From contig DAOQQF010000012.1 in the NCBI GenBank assembly GCA_035333525.1, positions 1-25,526 on the forward strand: a DNA stretch of 25,526 nucleotides, written 5' to 3'. The stretch is from CALMFT01 sp035333525. GTDB lineage: Bacteria; Patescibacteriota; Gracilibacteria; Absconditabacterales; Absconditicoccaceae. Below, piece by piece: positions 1 to 9,016 of this stretch; position 1 is the first letter of the stretch; each line of letters begins with the position of its first letter. The translations under genes were made by a program, and so were the position numbers. The notes beneath the pieces were generated by a model. It worked only from the letters and a program-made list of their open reading frames with translations. It was not told the origin of the DNA and made no database searches.

Positions 1-50
1 AATAATTCTCTTTTGATACGTAATTGGTATTACTTATTTCCCCAGGTTCC
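1..50 (+). repeat. Dispersed inverted-repeat element, copy A (right end only)
   Basis: This is the right-hand end of the repeat family seen complete at 9159-9348. It runs from AATAATTCTC to the terminal GGTTCC and is cut off by the window start, so it cannot be told whether the left module lies upstream. It is followed by TTAA, an AT-rich flank like that of other copies. Similarity to copies B-E over this stretch is near-identical by eye. Confidence 0.85.
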
Positions 51-78
51 TTAACGGTTAATTGAAAAAATTTACTAT

Positions 79-115
79 AAAAAAACTCAGCTTTCAAACC
101 ATTGAAAACCAAGCT
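79..115 (-). terminator. Intrinsic terminator downstream of tRNA-His
   Basis: Read on the minus strand, AGCTT and TTCAA pair with TTGAA and AGCT around a TGGT loop, followed by GAG and a run of seven T. It lies about 45 bases past the CCA end of the tRNA gene, where a terminator for that transcript is expected. There is an internal bulge (GGTT) in the stem, so the strength is uncertain. Confidence 0.55.
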
Positions 116-160
116 ATTTTAGAGGGTTTATGCAATATTTTCAATACGAGATATCCAATA

Positions 161-237
161 TGGGTCGATCGACGGGAATCGAACCCGCGACACGAGGAAC
201 CACAACCCTCTGCTCTGCCAACTGAGCTACGACCGAC
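161..237 (-). tRNA. tRNA-His (anticodon GTG), CCA encoded
   Basis: On the minus strand a full cloverleaf folds: acceptor TCGGTCG with CGATCGA, D arm GCTC/GAGC, anticodon arm GAGGG-TTGTGGT-TCCTC with anticodon GTG, and T arm GCGGG-TTCGAAT-CCCGT. Position 73 is C, and a G precedes the acceptor stem, giving the G-1:C73 pair that is the identity mark of tRNA-His and is read by HisRS. The CCA tail is encoded at 161-163. It stands alone, with a terminator at 79-115, and is transcribed away from nrdB. Confidence 0.96.
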
Positions 238-597
238 ATAAATATTTTTGATATCAAATAAAACACCGATAAATAATAATTTTTTGATATACTAATACAA
301 GAGTTTTTTTGAGAATTAATAAATATATGGCTCAGAAAGCCTATTATAAAATATTCCATACTCATTGATTGACAGTTCCCCAAAAGATGTTTTTTTATAC
401 GATAGAGAAACATATCCATGCTATAACATATTTCGATATTTCAAGGAAATAACAAATATAATATCTTCTATGTCAAGATGTGATCATCTTGAAAGAGTCA
501 TCAATTTTTGTTATATAAGGGGTGTTCAAAAGATGTGCTCGTATGTACAGAGTCAGCTTATCTTTGCTTTTTTTATTCATTAAAAGAACATAATCTC
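238..597. other. Divergent intergenic region, tRNA-His / nrdB
   Basis: This region separates the minus-strand tRNA gene from plus-strand nrdB, so it should carry promoters for both. A TTGACA hexamer at 369-374 faces nrdB, but the only nearby -10-like sequence (TTATAC at 395-400) is 20 bases away, so I do not call it. Under code 25, open frames here are poor in recognisable protein features and start at non-ATG codons. I see no gene. Confidence 0.5.
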
Positions 598-1581
598 ATG
601 GCAGTATTAGGAAAAAAGAAAGTGACCGACGGTATCAAACTTAGTGGTAAATCATCAGTATTTTATGATCTCTATGTCCAACAAAAAAGAGCTATTTGGT
701 TCCCGGAAGAGATACAAGTGAGTCAAGATCTGGTCGATCGAAATTCTATGGGCTCCAAAGAAAAAACCTTATTTGAAAACCTTGTATGATACTTTGTAAC
801 ATCAGAATTATTGGTACAAAATGTACTTGGTGAGTCATTTTATCCCTATATTATCGACCCAAGGGTAAAACAAGCTATGACCATTCAGATGTTTATGGAA
901 GATATTCATAGCGATTTCTTTGAAATTATACTCAATACGTTCCAGATGGATAGGAACAAAGCATACAATATGACCTCTACTCATCCATTATTATTAAAAA
1001 AACAAGAACGAGTAGCTCAAGCAGCCAATAATATTAGTATCTCAGCATGATGAGCAGTTGATCCAGATAGCACTGATGGTAAAAAAGCAATATTACATGC
1101 TATACTCTTGAGTTCTATTATCCAAGAATGAATCTTCTTTTATAGTGCATTTGCTCTTTTCTTGGCTTTTAGAGAGATGTGAAAAATGACAAATGTATCA
1201 AATGGTATTGACTTAGTACTTATTGATGAGAGTTTTCACTTGAAATTATGAATGGAACTTATATTAGCTATTCTTGAAGAGTCACCAGAGATAGCTCAAG
1301 ATATAGAGTTTGTCAATCATATTAGGCAAACTATTGTTGATTGTACAGAACTTGAATTGGAGTTCGTCAAAGAACAATTTGCTGGAAATACCATCAATGG
1401 ATTGAGTTATGCTGAGATGGAACAATATCTCAAATATATTACTGACAGAAGATTGGAAGAACTTGGTTTGGGGGCTCACTATCAAATTCCAGATAATCCA
1501 CTCAGATTCCTCAAAAAACAAGATCTCACCACACTCCAAAACTTCTTTGAAACCACACCAATCAATTATACGAATTTTTAG
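598..1581 (+). CDS. nrdB: Ribonucleotide reductase class I beta subunit (R2), class Ic-like
   Basis: The 327-aa dimetal subunit generates the oxidant that NrdA uses to reduce ribonucleotides. All six metal ligands can be placed: E70, E101, H104 (EDIHSDFF), E177, E211 and H214 (LIDESFHL). Spacing between E70 and E101 (31) and between E177 and E211 (34) matches characterised R2 proteins. The radical-path Trp (W34, IWFPEE) and Asp (D210) are present. The residue four after H104, where class Ia/Ib enzymes carry the radical tyrosine, is F108, and the first ligand is Glu. Both features are those of Chlamydia-type class Ic (Mn/Fe) R2. Six in-frame TGA codons are read as Gly. The ATG at 598 places a normal N-terminus just ahead of the conserved start; no Shine-Dalgarno precedes it. 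nrdA lies 2.2 kb downstream. Confidence 0.93.
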
Positions 1582-1602
1582 ATTATATTCTTTTTTTGTA
1601 TC

Positions 1603-2127
1603 ATGATACAATTTTGATCTTACAAGAACTACCAAAAGTGATTGCTATCATATAGTCAAACATGAAATATTCTTGATTTTGATGTAGTATGATTTTATCA
1701 AGATATGATCGAAAAATATGGTATCCAAGAATTCTTCAAAAAAGATGATAAGATAAACTGACCATCAATGCATATTATAGATGAAATAAATTTTGTACTT
1801 CCAGATCAATTCCCAAAAATAGATATGATATATGATAGTAGTGTTTGAAGACAGTATCTCAACCACGCTCAGAGTATCAAAACATACTTTGAGGAACTAA
1901 CAAAAAAAGCAGACTATCAAGAAAGAAAAGAACAATGGGAAGAAAACAATACAATGTTTAAGCGAGTATGATTGGATTATGTTATCTGAACATTGAAAGT
2001 CTATAGAGATAATCTTACTATCAAAATCCAAGAACTTGAACAACAAGAACAAACTCATATAGCTATCCAAGAAGAAAGTAAAAAATATAGTCGCAATATA
2101 TGAAATATCTTTTCTCATACTTCATAA
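1603..2127 (+). CDS. Hypothetical protein, charged and partly coiled-coil
   Basis: A 174-aa protein that I do not recognise. It opens only when TGA is read as Gly (for example in QFGSYKNYQKG and IGTLKVYRDN). The N-terminal half is mixed. The C-terminal half, roughly residues 85-165, is rich in Lys, Glu and Gln (TKKADYQERKEQWEENN; KIQELEQQEQ) and probably forms a helical coiled coil. There is no signal peptide or membrane segment. It starts 21 bases after the nrdB stop, so it may be co-transcribed with nrdB. The ATG at 1603 is the first after that stop and has no Shine-Dalgarno. Confidence 0.72.
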
Positions 2128-2169
2128 AAAAATCTCTTACTAACTTTAGTTGTATAAATCTTACTTCTT

Positions 2170-2490
2170 ATGAATACTACCAAGACTACCAATCTTATCC
2201 CTGCCTATCAACTGTGAGAGCAATGAACTATAGATATAAATGATATCTATGCTCGAGGATCGCTTTCTATTCAGTGAGAAAATAGTGAACTAACTATTCC
2301 ACCTCTGTTTGAAGAAACATCCATCAAGTTTATCTCCAATTGAACGACTACTTTCGCATGAGAGTTATATACTGTCTTTGAAAAAACATCTACTATCAAA
2401 AATCCTTCCTCCAATAATCATGAAAAAAGACTACAAGTCTATGTCAAAACAAGTGAGATATCTAATGTTTTGAAAGCTATCTCTTTATAA
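2170..2490 (+). CDS. Hypothetical small protein
   Basis: A 106-aa protein of unknown function, readable only with TGA as Gly. It is rich in Thr, Ser and Asn with alternating hydrophobic residues (LTIPPLFEETSIKFISNGTT), suggesting a small beta-rich fold. There are no cysteines, signal peptide or membrane helix. It lies 42 bases after the preceding gene and 39 before tdk, in the same orientation, so it plausibly belongs to the same transcript. A weak ATAGA/TCTAT hairpin with T-rich tail follows its stop. Confidence 0.65.
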
Positions 2491-2529
2491 ATAGATGCTC
2501 GTCTCAGTCTATCTTTTATTATTAGTCTT

Positions 2530-3093
2530 ATGTCCAAAAAAATCAATCAAAAACCAGGAAGTATCGAGTTGATCTGCTGATCAATGTTTAGCGGCAAGAC
2601 CGAAGAATTTATTCGTAGAGTAAAAAGAGCAGTGATCGCGAAACAAAAAATACTTTTGTTTAAACCCAAAAAAGATGATAGATACGAAGCAAATCATATT
2701 ATATCTCATGAAGGAAGAAAAATAGAATCGATTGTAGTTGGTAAGACGAGCGATATCGTTGATAAGCTGAAAGATGTAACCTATGATGTAGTAGGTATTG
2801 ATGAGGTACAGTTTTTTGATCAGCATATTGTGAACTTATGCAATAAACTTGCTGATGAATGAACGAGGGTCATCCTTGCGGGATTGGATTTGGACTATAC
2901 GGGGAAACCTTTTGGTCCTGTCCCAAGTCTTATGGCTATTGCCGATGAGGTAGAAAAACTTCATGCTATTTGTACCCAATGTGGTGCTAATGCTCATTAT
3001 AGTTATCGCATGTGCCCTGTAGACAAACAAGTTTTGGTAGCATGAGCTGATTGCTATATGGCACTGTGTAGAAAGTGTTACTGTGAAAAATAA
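2530..3093 (+). CDS. tdk: Thymidine kinase (type II)
   Basis: Phosphorylates thymidine to dTMP with ATP, the salvage route to dTTP. The 187-aa length is typical of the small tetrameric type II family. The P-loop GSMFSGKT is at residues 17-24. The catalytic acid is E92 in GIDEVQFF, and the GLDLDYTGKPFGP segment follows. The zinc-binding Cys pairs (CTQCGA near residue 153; LCRKCYC near the C-terminus) are intact. Three TGA codons encode Gly, including the first Gly of the P-loop, which supports the recoding directly. It lies among nrdB, nrdA and thyA, giving a deoxynucleotide supply block. Confidence 0.96.
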
Positions 3094-3163
3094 AATAAAA
3101 ATAAAATAGACATCAAAAATAAGAAAAAATAAGAGATACTATTATATTCGCATTCAAATAAAC

Positions 3164-3709
3164 ATGAAAACAGGTACTAATTATATGGAAGCATACAACT
3201 CCGAATCGTATATTTATCCTATAGATGAAGAAGTTGGTCTTTGTTGTCATAATAAAAGAGAAGATACTTGCACACTATGCGCTCCTCATCTTGTATCATA
3301 TAAGGACAAGAAATGATTATCAGTCCAAGAATCTATTATATCTAATCATTTTCATAATAAAAGTACTAATAATAACAATAGAGTGATTAGGGATAATAAA
3401 ACGCCTTTCTCCAATGCGAGTACAAGAATATATGGTCTATTGATAAAATATTGATTTATATGATCTAATGGAAAATGTATTTTACATACTAAAGATGAAT
3501 TATGTAGCAACTTGGAAAATAAATTCAATTATACCACAAAAGAAAAGATACCAAACACAATTACGATAAAACATCACAAAGATTCCGCCAAATGTGTTAT
3601 AAATAGAGTAATAAAAGAATGATCAAATGAAATATTGTATACACTCAAAACAGTATTTCCTAGAAAGCAATGGCAAATATATCAATCAACAATAAAACAA
3701 AATAAGTAA
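3164..3709 (+). CDS. Hypothetical Cys/Asn-rich protein
   Basis: A 181-aa protein without a recognisable family. The first 45 residues hold a cysteine cluster (GLCCHNKREDTCTLCAPH) that could bind a metal. Further cysteines are scattered through the C-terminal half. The middle is basic and Asn-rich (NKSTNNNNRVIRDNK), suggesting a nucleic-acid contact or a disordered linker. Four TGA codons read as Gly. It sits between tdk and nrdA with 70- and 46-base gaps. Lys/Asn-rich composition partly reflects the AT-rich genome, so no function is assigned. Confidence 0.68.
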
Positions 3710-3755
3710 ATATAGTCAATATCTGTCTACTTTATACTTTATCTAAATATTATCT

Positions 3756-6293
3756 ATGTCCAAAACTGTAATCCATCGTGATGGTCGTATTGAACCATTT
3801 CAAACTGAGAAAATCATTGATGCTATCAAATACCTTTTTGAAGGCAATAAGATCGTTGATCCATTTATGATGATGTTCAAGGTGATCAAAAATTTTGAGC
3901 TCAAACTTCCTGATCAGGTTAGTACGGTAGAGATCGATCAACTCTTGCTCAAATCATTGGAAGGACTTATCCCTGAAGATCCTGACTATGATGCACTTGC
4001 AACCAAACAAATAAACAAAATGATTGAAAAGACTGTTAATCATAAATTTCAATCATTTGCTGAGTATGTACACTATGGGATTGAACAACAACTCTTGGAT
4101 CCTAGACTCGCAGACTATGATTTGGGAACACTTGAATTGAGTATGGACTACACAAGAGATAACTTATGGACTTATTTTGGGCTTGATACAGTCAAACATA
4201 GATACTTAGTAAGAGATTACGACAAGACTATCCTCGAAAAGCCACAACGAATGCGGATGAGGGTTGCTATGTGATTGAGTTACAATGAACCAGACCCAGC
4301 AGCATTTACACTCAAAATATATGATAAGCTGAGCCAATTCAAATATCTTCATGCTACCCCAACTCTTATGAATTCTGGTACGAAGTTTCATCAGCTTATA
4401 TCATGTTTTATATGAGTAGTGGAAGATGATTTGGTAAATATTATGGACAAAGCCAAAGAGTCAGCGCTGTATGTTAAATATACAGGTTGAGTCGCTATGT
4501 CAGTGACTAAACTTAGAGCATTGGGTTCACCTATCAAATCAATCAATACCGGATCATGTGGACCAATACCGTTTATCAAAATATTTGATACAACGATCAA
4601 CTCAGTAGTTGTATGAGGCAAAAGAGCGGCAAATATTGTGGTGTATATGGAACCACGACATCGCAATATTCATGATTTTCTTGATCTCAAAGAAACCAAT
4701 GGAAATGATGCTGTCAGAGCTCGTAAAATCAATACTGCATTATGGATTCCTGATTTGTTTATGAAGCAAGTAGAAATCAATGGTGATTGGTACTTATTTG
4801 ATCCACATGAAGCAAAAGGTCTGGATGAATCATGGGGAGATGAATTTGAAAAACTCTATCGACAGTATGTAGACCAAACTCAAACTGGTGAGATCAAAAT
4901 TCGAGAAAAAGTCAAAGCTCAAGACCTTTATAATGATATCTTGGTGAGGGCTGCCAAAACAGGTAACTACTGGATCAACTTCAAAGATGCACACAATAGA
5001 GCAAATCAAGCAAAACCGTATGCTATGATTCATAGTACCAATATGTGTACTGAAATTAGTATTGCTAATAGACCTGATGCTACAGCAACATGTACGCTTG
5101 CATCCATCAATTTGAGTAAGTTTGTCAAGAAACCAGAATTATGAGTGACTATTTCAGAGTTAACCTTTGAAGAAAAGGTAAAACTGGTAGATCGGGAAGA
5201 ACTCGAAGAAACAACAAAAATAGCTATTCAAGCATTGGATAATGTTATTGATATCAATTACTTCCCTACACCAGAATCCGAAAAAAGTTCATTTGATCTC
5301 AGACCATTGGGTCTAGGTATTATGGGATTGGGTGACATGTTTATCCAATTACATATACCATACGATTCACCAGAGGCGGTCAGATTATCAGATATGTTGT
5401 GAGCATGTATGTACGAACATGCATTGGCTACTAGTCAACGTCTTGCACAAGAAAGAGGGGCATTTCGTGATTATCATGAAGGTTATGGTTACTCACCTAG
5501 AAGAAATATCCTCCTACTAAGTATTGCTCCTACAGCAAGTATTAGCAATATTGCTGGCACATCCTCATGTATTGAACCATACTATGCAAACGTTTACAGT
5601 AGAGAAACAACCTCTGGTAAATTTACTATCGTAGTAAAACAACTGATCGATGATCTCAAGGCTCATGGGTTATGGAATGAATCAATCAAAAACAAGATCG
5701 TAGCTCATGCAGGAAGTGTTATGCATATACCTGAACTTGATGGTATTATCGACACACAAGTTTACAAAACAGTTTATGAGTCGGACCCATTGGCTCAAAT
5801 AGATATAGCAGCAGCGCGACAAAAACATATTGATCAAGCTATTTCACGCAATATCTATGCTGCAGAATCTCGAAGAGATAGACTTGCTGATGTTTATATG
5901 TATGCTTGGAAACAAGGTCTTAAATCAACCTACTACTGTTTTATCGAAAAAACAATCAAAGGAGAAAAGTACACTCAAGATGTCAATAAAAGAGGTGAGA
6001 GGCGTGGTTTTGGATCATTAGTATGAACAGCTGCAGCCATCTGATCCGAAGAAACACTCACATCTTCTACTGAAACCAAAACAAGATGATTTGGAGCTCT
6101 CACAACCAAACAAGTAGATATCGGTTCAGAAGAAGTAGTCTATGATGGTTTGACCAAGCATGAAATAGAAGATAAGCTGAGAGCAGAAAAAGGCGATGAA
6201 TATGTTGATAAACTCATCTCATGAGAACTCTATGCTCCATGAGAATGTCCAGTCAATCCTTTTGAAAAAGTTATGTGTAGTGGTTGTCAGTAG
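3756..6293 (+). CDS. nrdA: Ribonucleotide reductase class I alpha subunit
   Basis: The 845-aa catalytic subunit reduces ribonucleoside diphosphates using the oxidant delivered by NrdB. Residues 1 to about 95 form one ATP-cone (HRDGRIEPFQTEKIIDAI), the allosteric activity site. Active-site residues can be placed: redox cysteines C217 (LISC) and C446, the NMCTE motif with N429, thiyl C431 and E433, and PTASISNI in the substrate site. Y726-Y727 (STYYC) are the radical-transfer tyrosines. The C-terminus CSGCQ (C841, C844) is the thioredoxin-type shuttle pair. TGA is Gly at conserved places such as TGGVAMS. The ATG at 3756 gives a complete ATP-cone. The gene is separated from nrdB by four genes. 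Together they form a class I enzyme that needs oxygen for activation. Confidence 0.97.
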
Positions 6294-6314
6294 AACAAGA
6301 GGTAGAAAATTGAT

Positions 6315-6339
6315 AAAAAAACCTATGGTTTTATTTTTT
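6315..6339 (+). terminator. Possible intrinsic terminator after nrdA
   Basis: AAAACC (6318-6323) and GGTTTT (6327-6332) pair around a TAT loop and are followed by A and six T. It lies 22 bases after the nrdA stop and just before thyA. The stem is only six pairs and AT-rich, so it may attenuate rather than stop transcription into thyA. Confidence 0.4.
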
Positions 6340-6351
6340 CTCTTACATGTT

Positions 6352-7167
6352 ATGATCCCTTATCGTTCATGAGAGTATCAGTATTTAGATCTCTTACAAG
6401 ATATTGTTGATCATTGAACCATCAAAACTGATCGTACCTGAACATGAACCAAATCATTGTTTGGAAGACAAATCAGATTTAATCTCCAAGAAGGTTTTCC
6501 ACTGCTTACTACTAAAAAATTACACCTCAAAAGCATTATTCACGAACTATTATGGTTTCTTAAATGAGATACAAACATTGGTTATCTCAAAAACAATGGA
6601 GTTAGTATCCGAGATGAGCGAGCAGATCAAAATGGTGATCTATGACCTGTGTATGGCAAACAATGGAGAAAACGAGAAACGAAAGAAAACAGTTATATTG
6701 ATCAGATTGCTGAACTCATAAAAACCGTTCAAACTAATCCTGATTCTAGGAGAATGATAGTAAATGCATGGAATGTTGAAGATCTATCCAAAATGGCACT
6801 TACGCCCTGTCATGCACTCTTCCAAGCATATGTATCCGATCAAAAGCTTTCTGTTCAACTCTATCAAAGATCAGCGGATGTTTTTTTGTGAGTGCCATTC
6901 AATATAGCGAGTTATGCTCTTTTGACCATGATGATCGCACAAGTATGTAGACTAGAACTAGGAGATTTTGTACATACGTTTGGAGATGTTCATCTCTATC
7001 TCAATCATCAAGAACAAGCCACAACACAACTAACCAGAGCGCCTAAACCTTTTCCTACTATGAAAATCAATCCTCATACATCTTCAATCGATGATTTTCA
7101 CTATGATGATTTTACTCTCATAGATTATAATCCTCATCCAGCAATCAAAGCACCAGTGGCTATATAG
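6352..7167 (+). CDS. thyA: Thymidylate synthase
   Basis: Methylates dUMP to dTMP with methylene-tetrahydrofolate. The 271-aa length is normal for ThyA. Visible motifs are ELLWFLKGDTNI, the Arg pair in NPDSRRMIVNAW, the nucleophile C153 in [29 protein letters not shown] and FGDVHLYLNH. Seven of its fifteen glycines are encoded by TGA, including those of LKGDTN and FLGVPF, which rules out frameshifting as the cause of the interruptions. The ATG at 6352 starts three residues before the usual Tyr (MIPYRSGEYQYLDL). It follows nrdA closely and ends the deoxynucleotide block; a hairpin-rich convergent junction follows. Confidence 0.97.
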
Positions 7168-7188
7168 CTCAATCCAATCATGAAAAAA

Positions 7189-7281
7189 CCCACACCAAAG
7201 CATAGTTGTGAAAGAAAAACTTTCCTATGTCGATGTGGGATCATTTTGGTTATACACTCGGTTTTTGTTTCTCCACCGAGT
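7189..7281. terminator. Pair of strong hairpins at a convergent junction
   Basis: Between thyA (plus) and the next gene (minus) lie two stem-loops. The first (7189-7239) stacks three helices: CCCACA/TGTGGG, CATAG/CTATG and GAAAG/CTTTC around an AAAAA loop, with small internal loops. The second (7256-7281) pairs ACTCGGT with ACCGAGT. Neither has a classic long T tract, although TCATTTT follows the first. Bidirectional termination is the simplest reading; a structured small RNA is an alternative. Confidence 0.5.
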
Positions 7282-7327
7282 ACGGAGGTTTTGTTGTTAA
7301 AAATGGTTGGTAATAACAGTAATAATA

Positions 7328-8107
7328 CTATGCCTTTGCCCTGAACTTGATGTATCGTTCAGGGAATGCTTTCATGTCTTGAGCAAGTTCTTTCAATAAT
7401 ACACACTTGGGATAATCCCCAAGTTCAAAGTATTTTTTTGCATTCTTGAGAACCGTGGTTCTCAAATTGCATTGTTGATTATGAAGGAGGATGTTATATT
7501 CATCAAGATTAATGTGCTCATTAAAATCAGTTGGTGGTTTTAATAATGGATGAATACTTAAAGAACTATATGTTTTCGGTTTATTACGTTTTTTGTAAAC
7601 ATCAACTGTCCATATTTTATTGGCCATTTTATCAGGGGCAACAATGTCATATCTCCGAAGAGATAATCCATAATCTTTCAAAAAAGAAAAGCTTTCATGT
7701 GAAAGTTGTAGTTCTTTAGGATGATGATTTGGGCGCAATTCATTCAAGAATTGCATTAAAATAACTCTCCATGTAGGAAAGCTATTGACTCCATAGGTCA
7801 CTAATTTAAAATACCCTACCTTCCTCCATTCACCCGGTTGGGTGGATTGGATCCGATCTGGATAATCTTTAGACTTATTGGTTAACCAATAGTCTTCAGA
7901 ATCCAATCGTGGAGTTTTTAGTACAATAAATGGACTATTGCTTTTACCGATTTTATTGGTAAAGTATTTCCAAAAGTCATATTCATTTGAATTTTTATCT
8001 TTTGGTTCTTTGTATCTTTTCAAAAGACAATGTATATGGAGGTATATATCCTCCAATATAGTGATTTTTTTTGTTTTTAAAATTTTTCCTTGCCATGTTT
8101 TTTGCAT
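7328..8107 (-). CDS. Hypothetical basic protein lacking UGA codons
   Basis: A 259-aa Lys-rich soluble protein that I do not recognise, with no membrane helix or signal peptide. Aromatic motifs include KTWQGKIL, DYWLTNKSKDYPDR, KVGYFKLVTYGV and YDIVAPDKMANKIWTVDV. The C-terminal third (LLHNQQCNLRTTVLKNAKKYFELGDY) looks helical. It is the only large gene here with no internal TGA: all seven glycines are GGN, whereas neighbours use TGA for a quarter to a half. That, the opposite orientation and the isolated position suggest recent acquisition, possibly from a standard-code donor. The start is chosen at ATG 8107; a TTG at 8134 would add nine residues. Ends with TAG. Confidence 0.75.
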   Translation of the reverse strand: MQKTWQGKILKTKKITILEDIYLHIHCLLKRYKEPKDKNSNEYDFWKYFTNKIGKSNSPFIVLKTPRLDSEDYWLTNKSKDYPDRIQSTQPGEWRKVGYFKLVTYGVNSFPTWRVILMQFLNELRPNHHPKELQLSHESFSFLKDYGLSLRRYDIVAPDKMANKIWTVDVYKKRNKPKTYSSLSIHPLLKPPTDFNEHINLDEYNILLHNQQCNLRTTVLKNAKKYFELGDYPKCVLLKELAQDMKAFPERYIKFRAKA

Positions 8108-8392
8108 ATATTTTTTTCTTGAATTAACTCTCAAGAGGGAGGTTTTGTATTTGTTTGTGATGAATTTTAATGAACGTCAGAATATATATAATATTTTATA
8201 ATCTGATGTCAATACATTTTAGATTATAATGTCAAACCAAGATTTTTCCTCTTGTATTTGGGTTATGAAAAATTATATGGTGATGACTTCATCTCACGTC
8301 GTTTTTCTTTTATCGTAAAACGTCAATACAGATGGTTGATCTTGATGCTTTATAGGCTCAAGATACTATTTATATTGTAGAAAATATCGATT
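8108..8392. other. Divergent intergenic region upstream of rplK
   Basis: This gap separates the minus-strand hypothetical gene from rplK and should hold promoters for both. It is AT-rich, with TATATA runs near 8182-8200. I see no repeat copy, RNA gene or convincing reading frame. The last 120 bases before rplK could form a leader for the ribosomal transcript, but no known L1/L11 leader motif can be identified by eye. Confidence 0.4.
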
Positions 8393-8833
8393 ATGGCAGC
8401 AAAAAAAATTGCAAAACAGTTTATTGTATATGCAGAAGCTGGTAATTGTTCTCCGAAGCCACCAGTAGGTCCTACTATGGGTCAAAATGGTGTTCCAATC
8501 TGAATATTTATGAAAGAGTTCAATGATCGTACTCGTGAAATCCAACAAAAACGAGGTAATGTCAAGGTTCCTGCATTGGTTAGAGTGTATATTGATAAAT
8601 CGTTTGATTTTGAGTTATTACCTCCAGTAACCAGTCATCTCATCAGATCAAAAGCAAAAGCTGCCAAAGGTAGTAATACTCCAAACAAAGTAAAGGCTTG
8701 ATCGATTAGTACCAAGGATCTTATGGAAATTGCAGAAATTAAAAAACCAGTCATGAATACTGAAGATATGGATAGTATCCTCAAATCACTGAGAGGTACA
8801 GCCAAAAGTATGGGTATTGATGTAGCAGAGTAA
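8393..8833 (+). CDS. rplK: Ribosomal protein L11 (uL11)
   Basis: Binds the GTPase-associated region of 23S rRNA in the large subunit. The 146-aa length is near the family norm. The N-terminal signature KPPVGPTMGQNGVPI is at about residues 20-34. The proline-rich hinge region (ELLPPVTSHLIRSKAKA) and the C-terminal rRNA-binding helix domain (MNTEDMDSILKSLRGTAKSMGI) follow. Two TGA codons encode Gly. In most bacteria rplA follows directly; here 742 bases containing a HicB-like gene and a dispersed repeat intervene. Confidence 0.97.
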
Positions 8834-8857
8834 TTTATGTTCTTATGTGTTTGGTCA

Positions 8858-9016
8858 ATGACTATTAAAATCACCAAAGAAAAGAGTAAGCAGTATTTTG
8901 CTCAAATTATCTGACAAGATGGGGTACATACTGTTGGTAATACTCCAGAAAAAGCATTAGAATACTTGGCTGATGTTTATGAACAAACTATGGAAGTAAA
9001 AAAACAAAAACAATAA
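8858..9016 (+). CDS. Small HicB-like protein
   Basis: A 52-aa protein resembling the N-terminal half of HicB antitoxin domains: a short strand (QYFAQIIGQDGVHTVGNT) followed by a helix (PEKALEYLADVYEQTME), the usual 'GdTpEEAl' pattern. The proline-glycine loop of classic HicB is missing and there is no DNA-binding tail. No HicA toxin is adjacent, so it is better seen as an orphan HicB-fold protein than as half of a toxin-antitoxin pair. One TGA is Gly. An in-frame ATG at 8837 would add seven less typical residues. It starts 24 bases after rplK and is probably co-transcribed. Confidence 0.55.

Noticed and set aside
369..400. A sigma-70 promoter for nrdB
   Set aside because: TTGACA is perfect, but the only -10-like hexamer is 20 bases away, too far for a confident call.
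141..419. A minus-strand 92-codon open frame covering the tRNA
   Set aside because: It translates the tRNA-His gene itself (the VAQLAEQ-type artefact) and has no protein character elsewhere.
365..583. A 72-codon open frame before nrdB
   Set aside because: It starts at TTG, has no recognisable features and lies in the expected promoter region.
508..597. A longer N-terminus for NrdB from the ATG at 508
   Set aside because: The added 30 residues do not resemble R2 proteins, and ATG 598 gives the normal start.
598..7167. TGA as stop, making many genes split or frameshifted
   Set aside because: The pieces are all in the same frame, the TGA sits on conserved glycines, and all gene ends are TAA/TAG.
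8858..9016. A HicAB toxin-antitoxin system
   Set aside because: No HicA-like toxin lies on either side, and the HicB-like protein lacks a DNA-binding domain.
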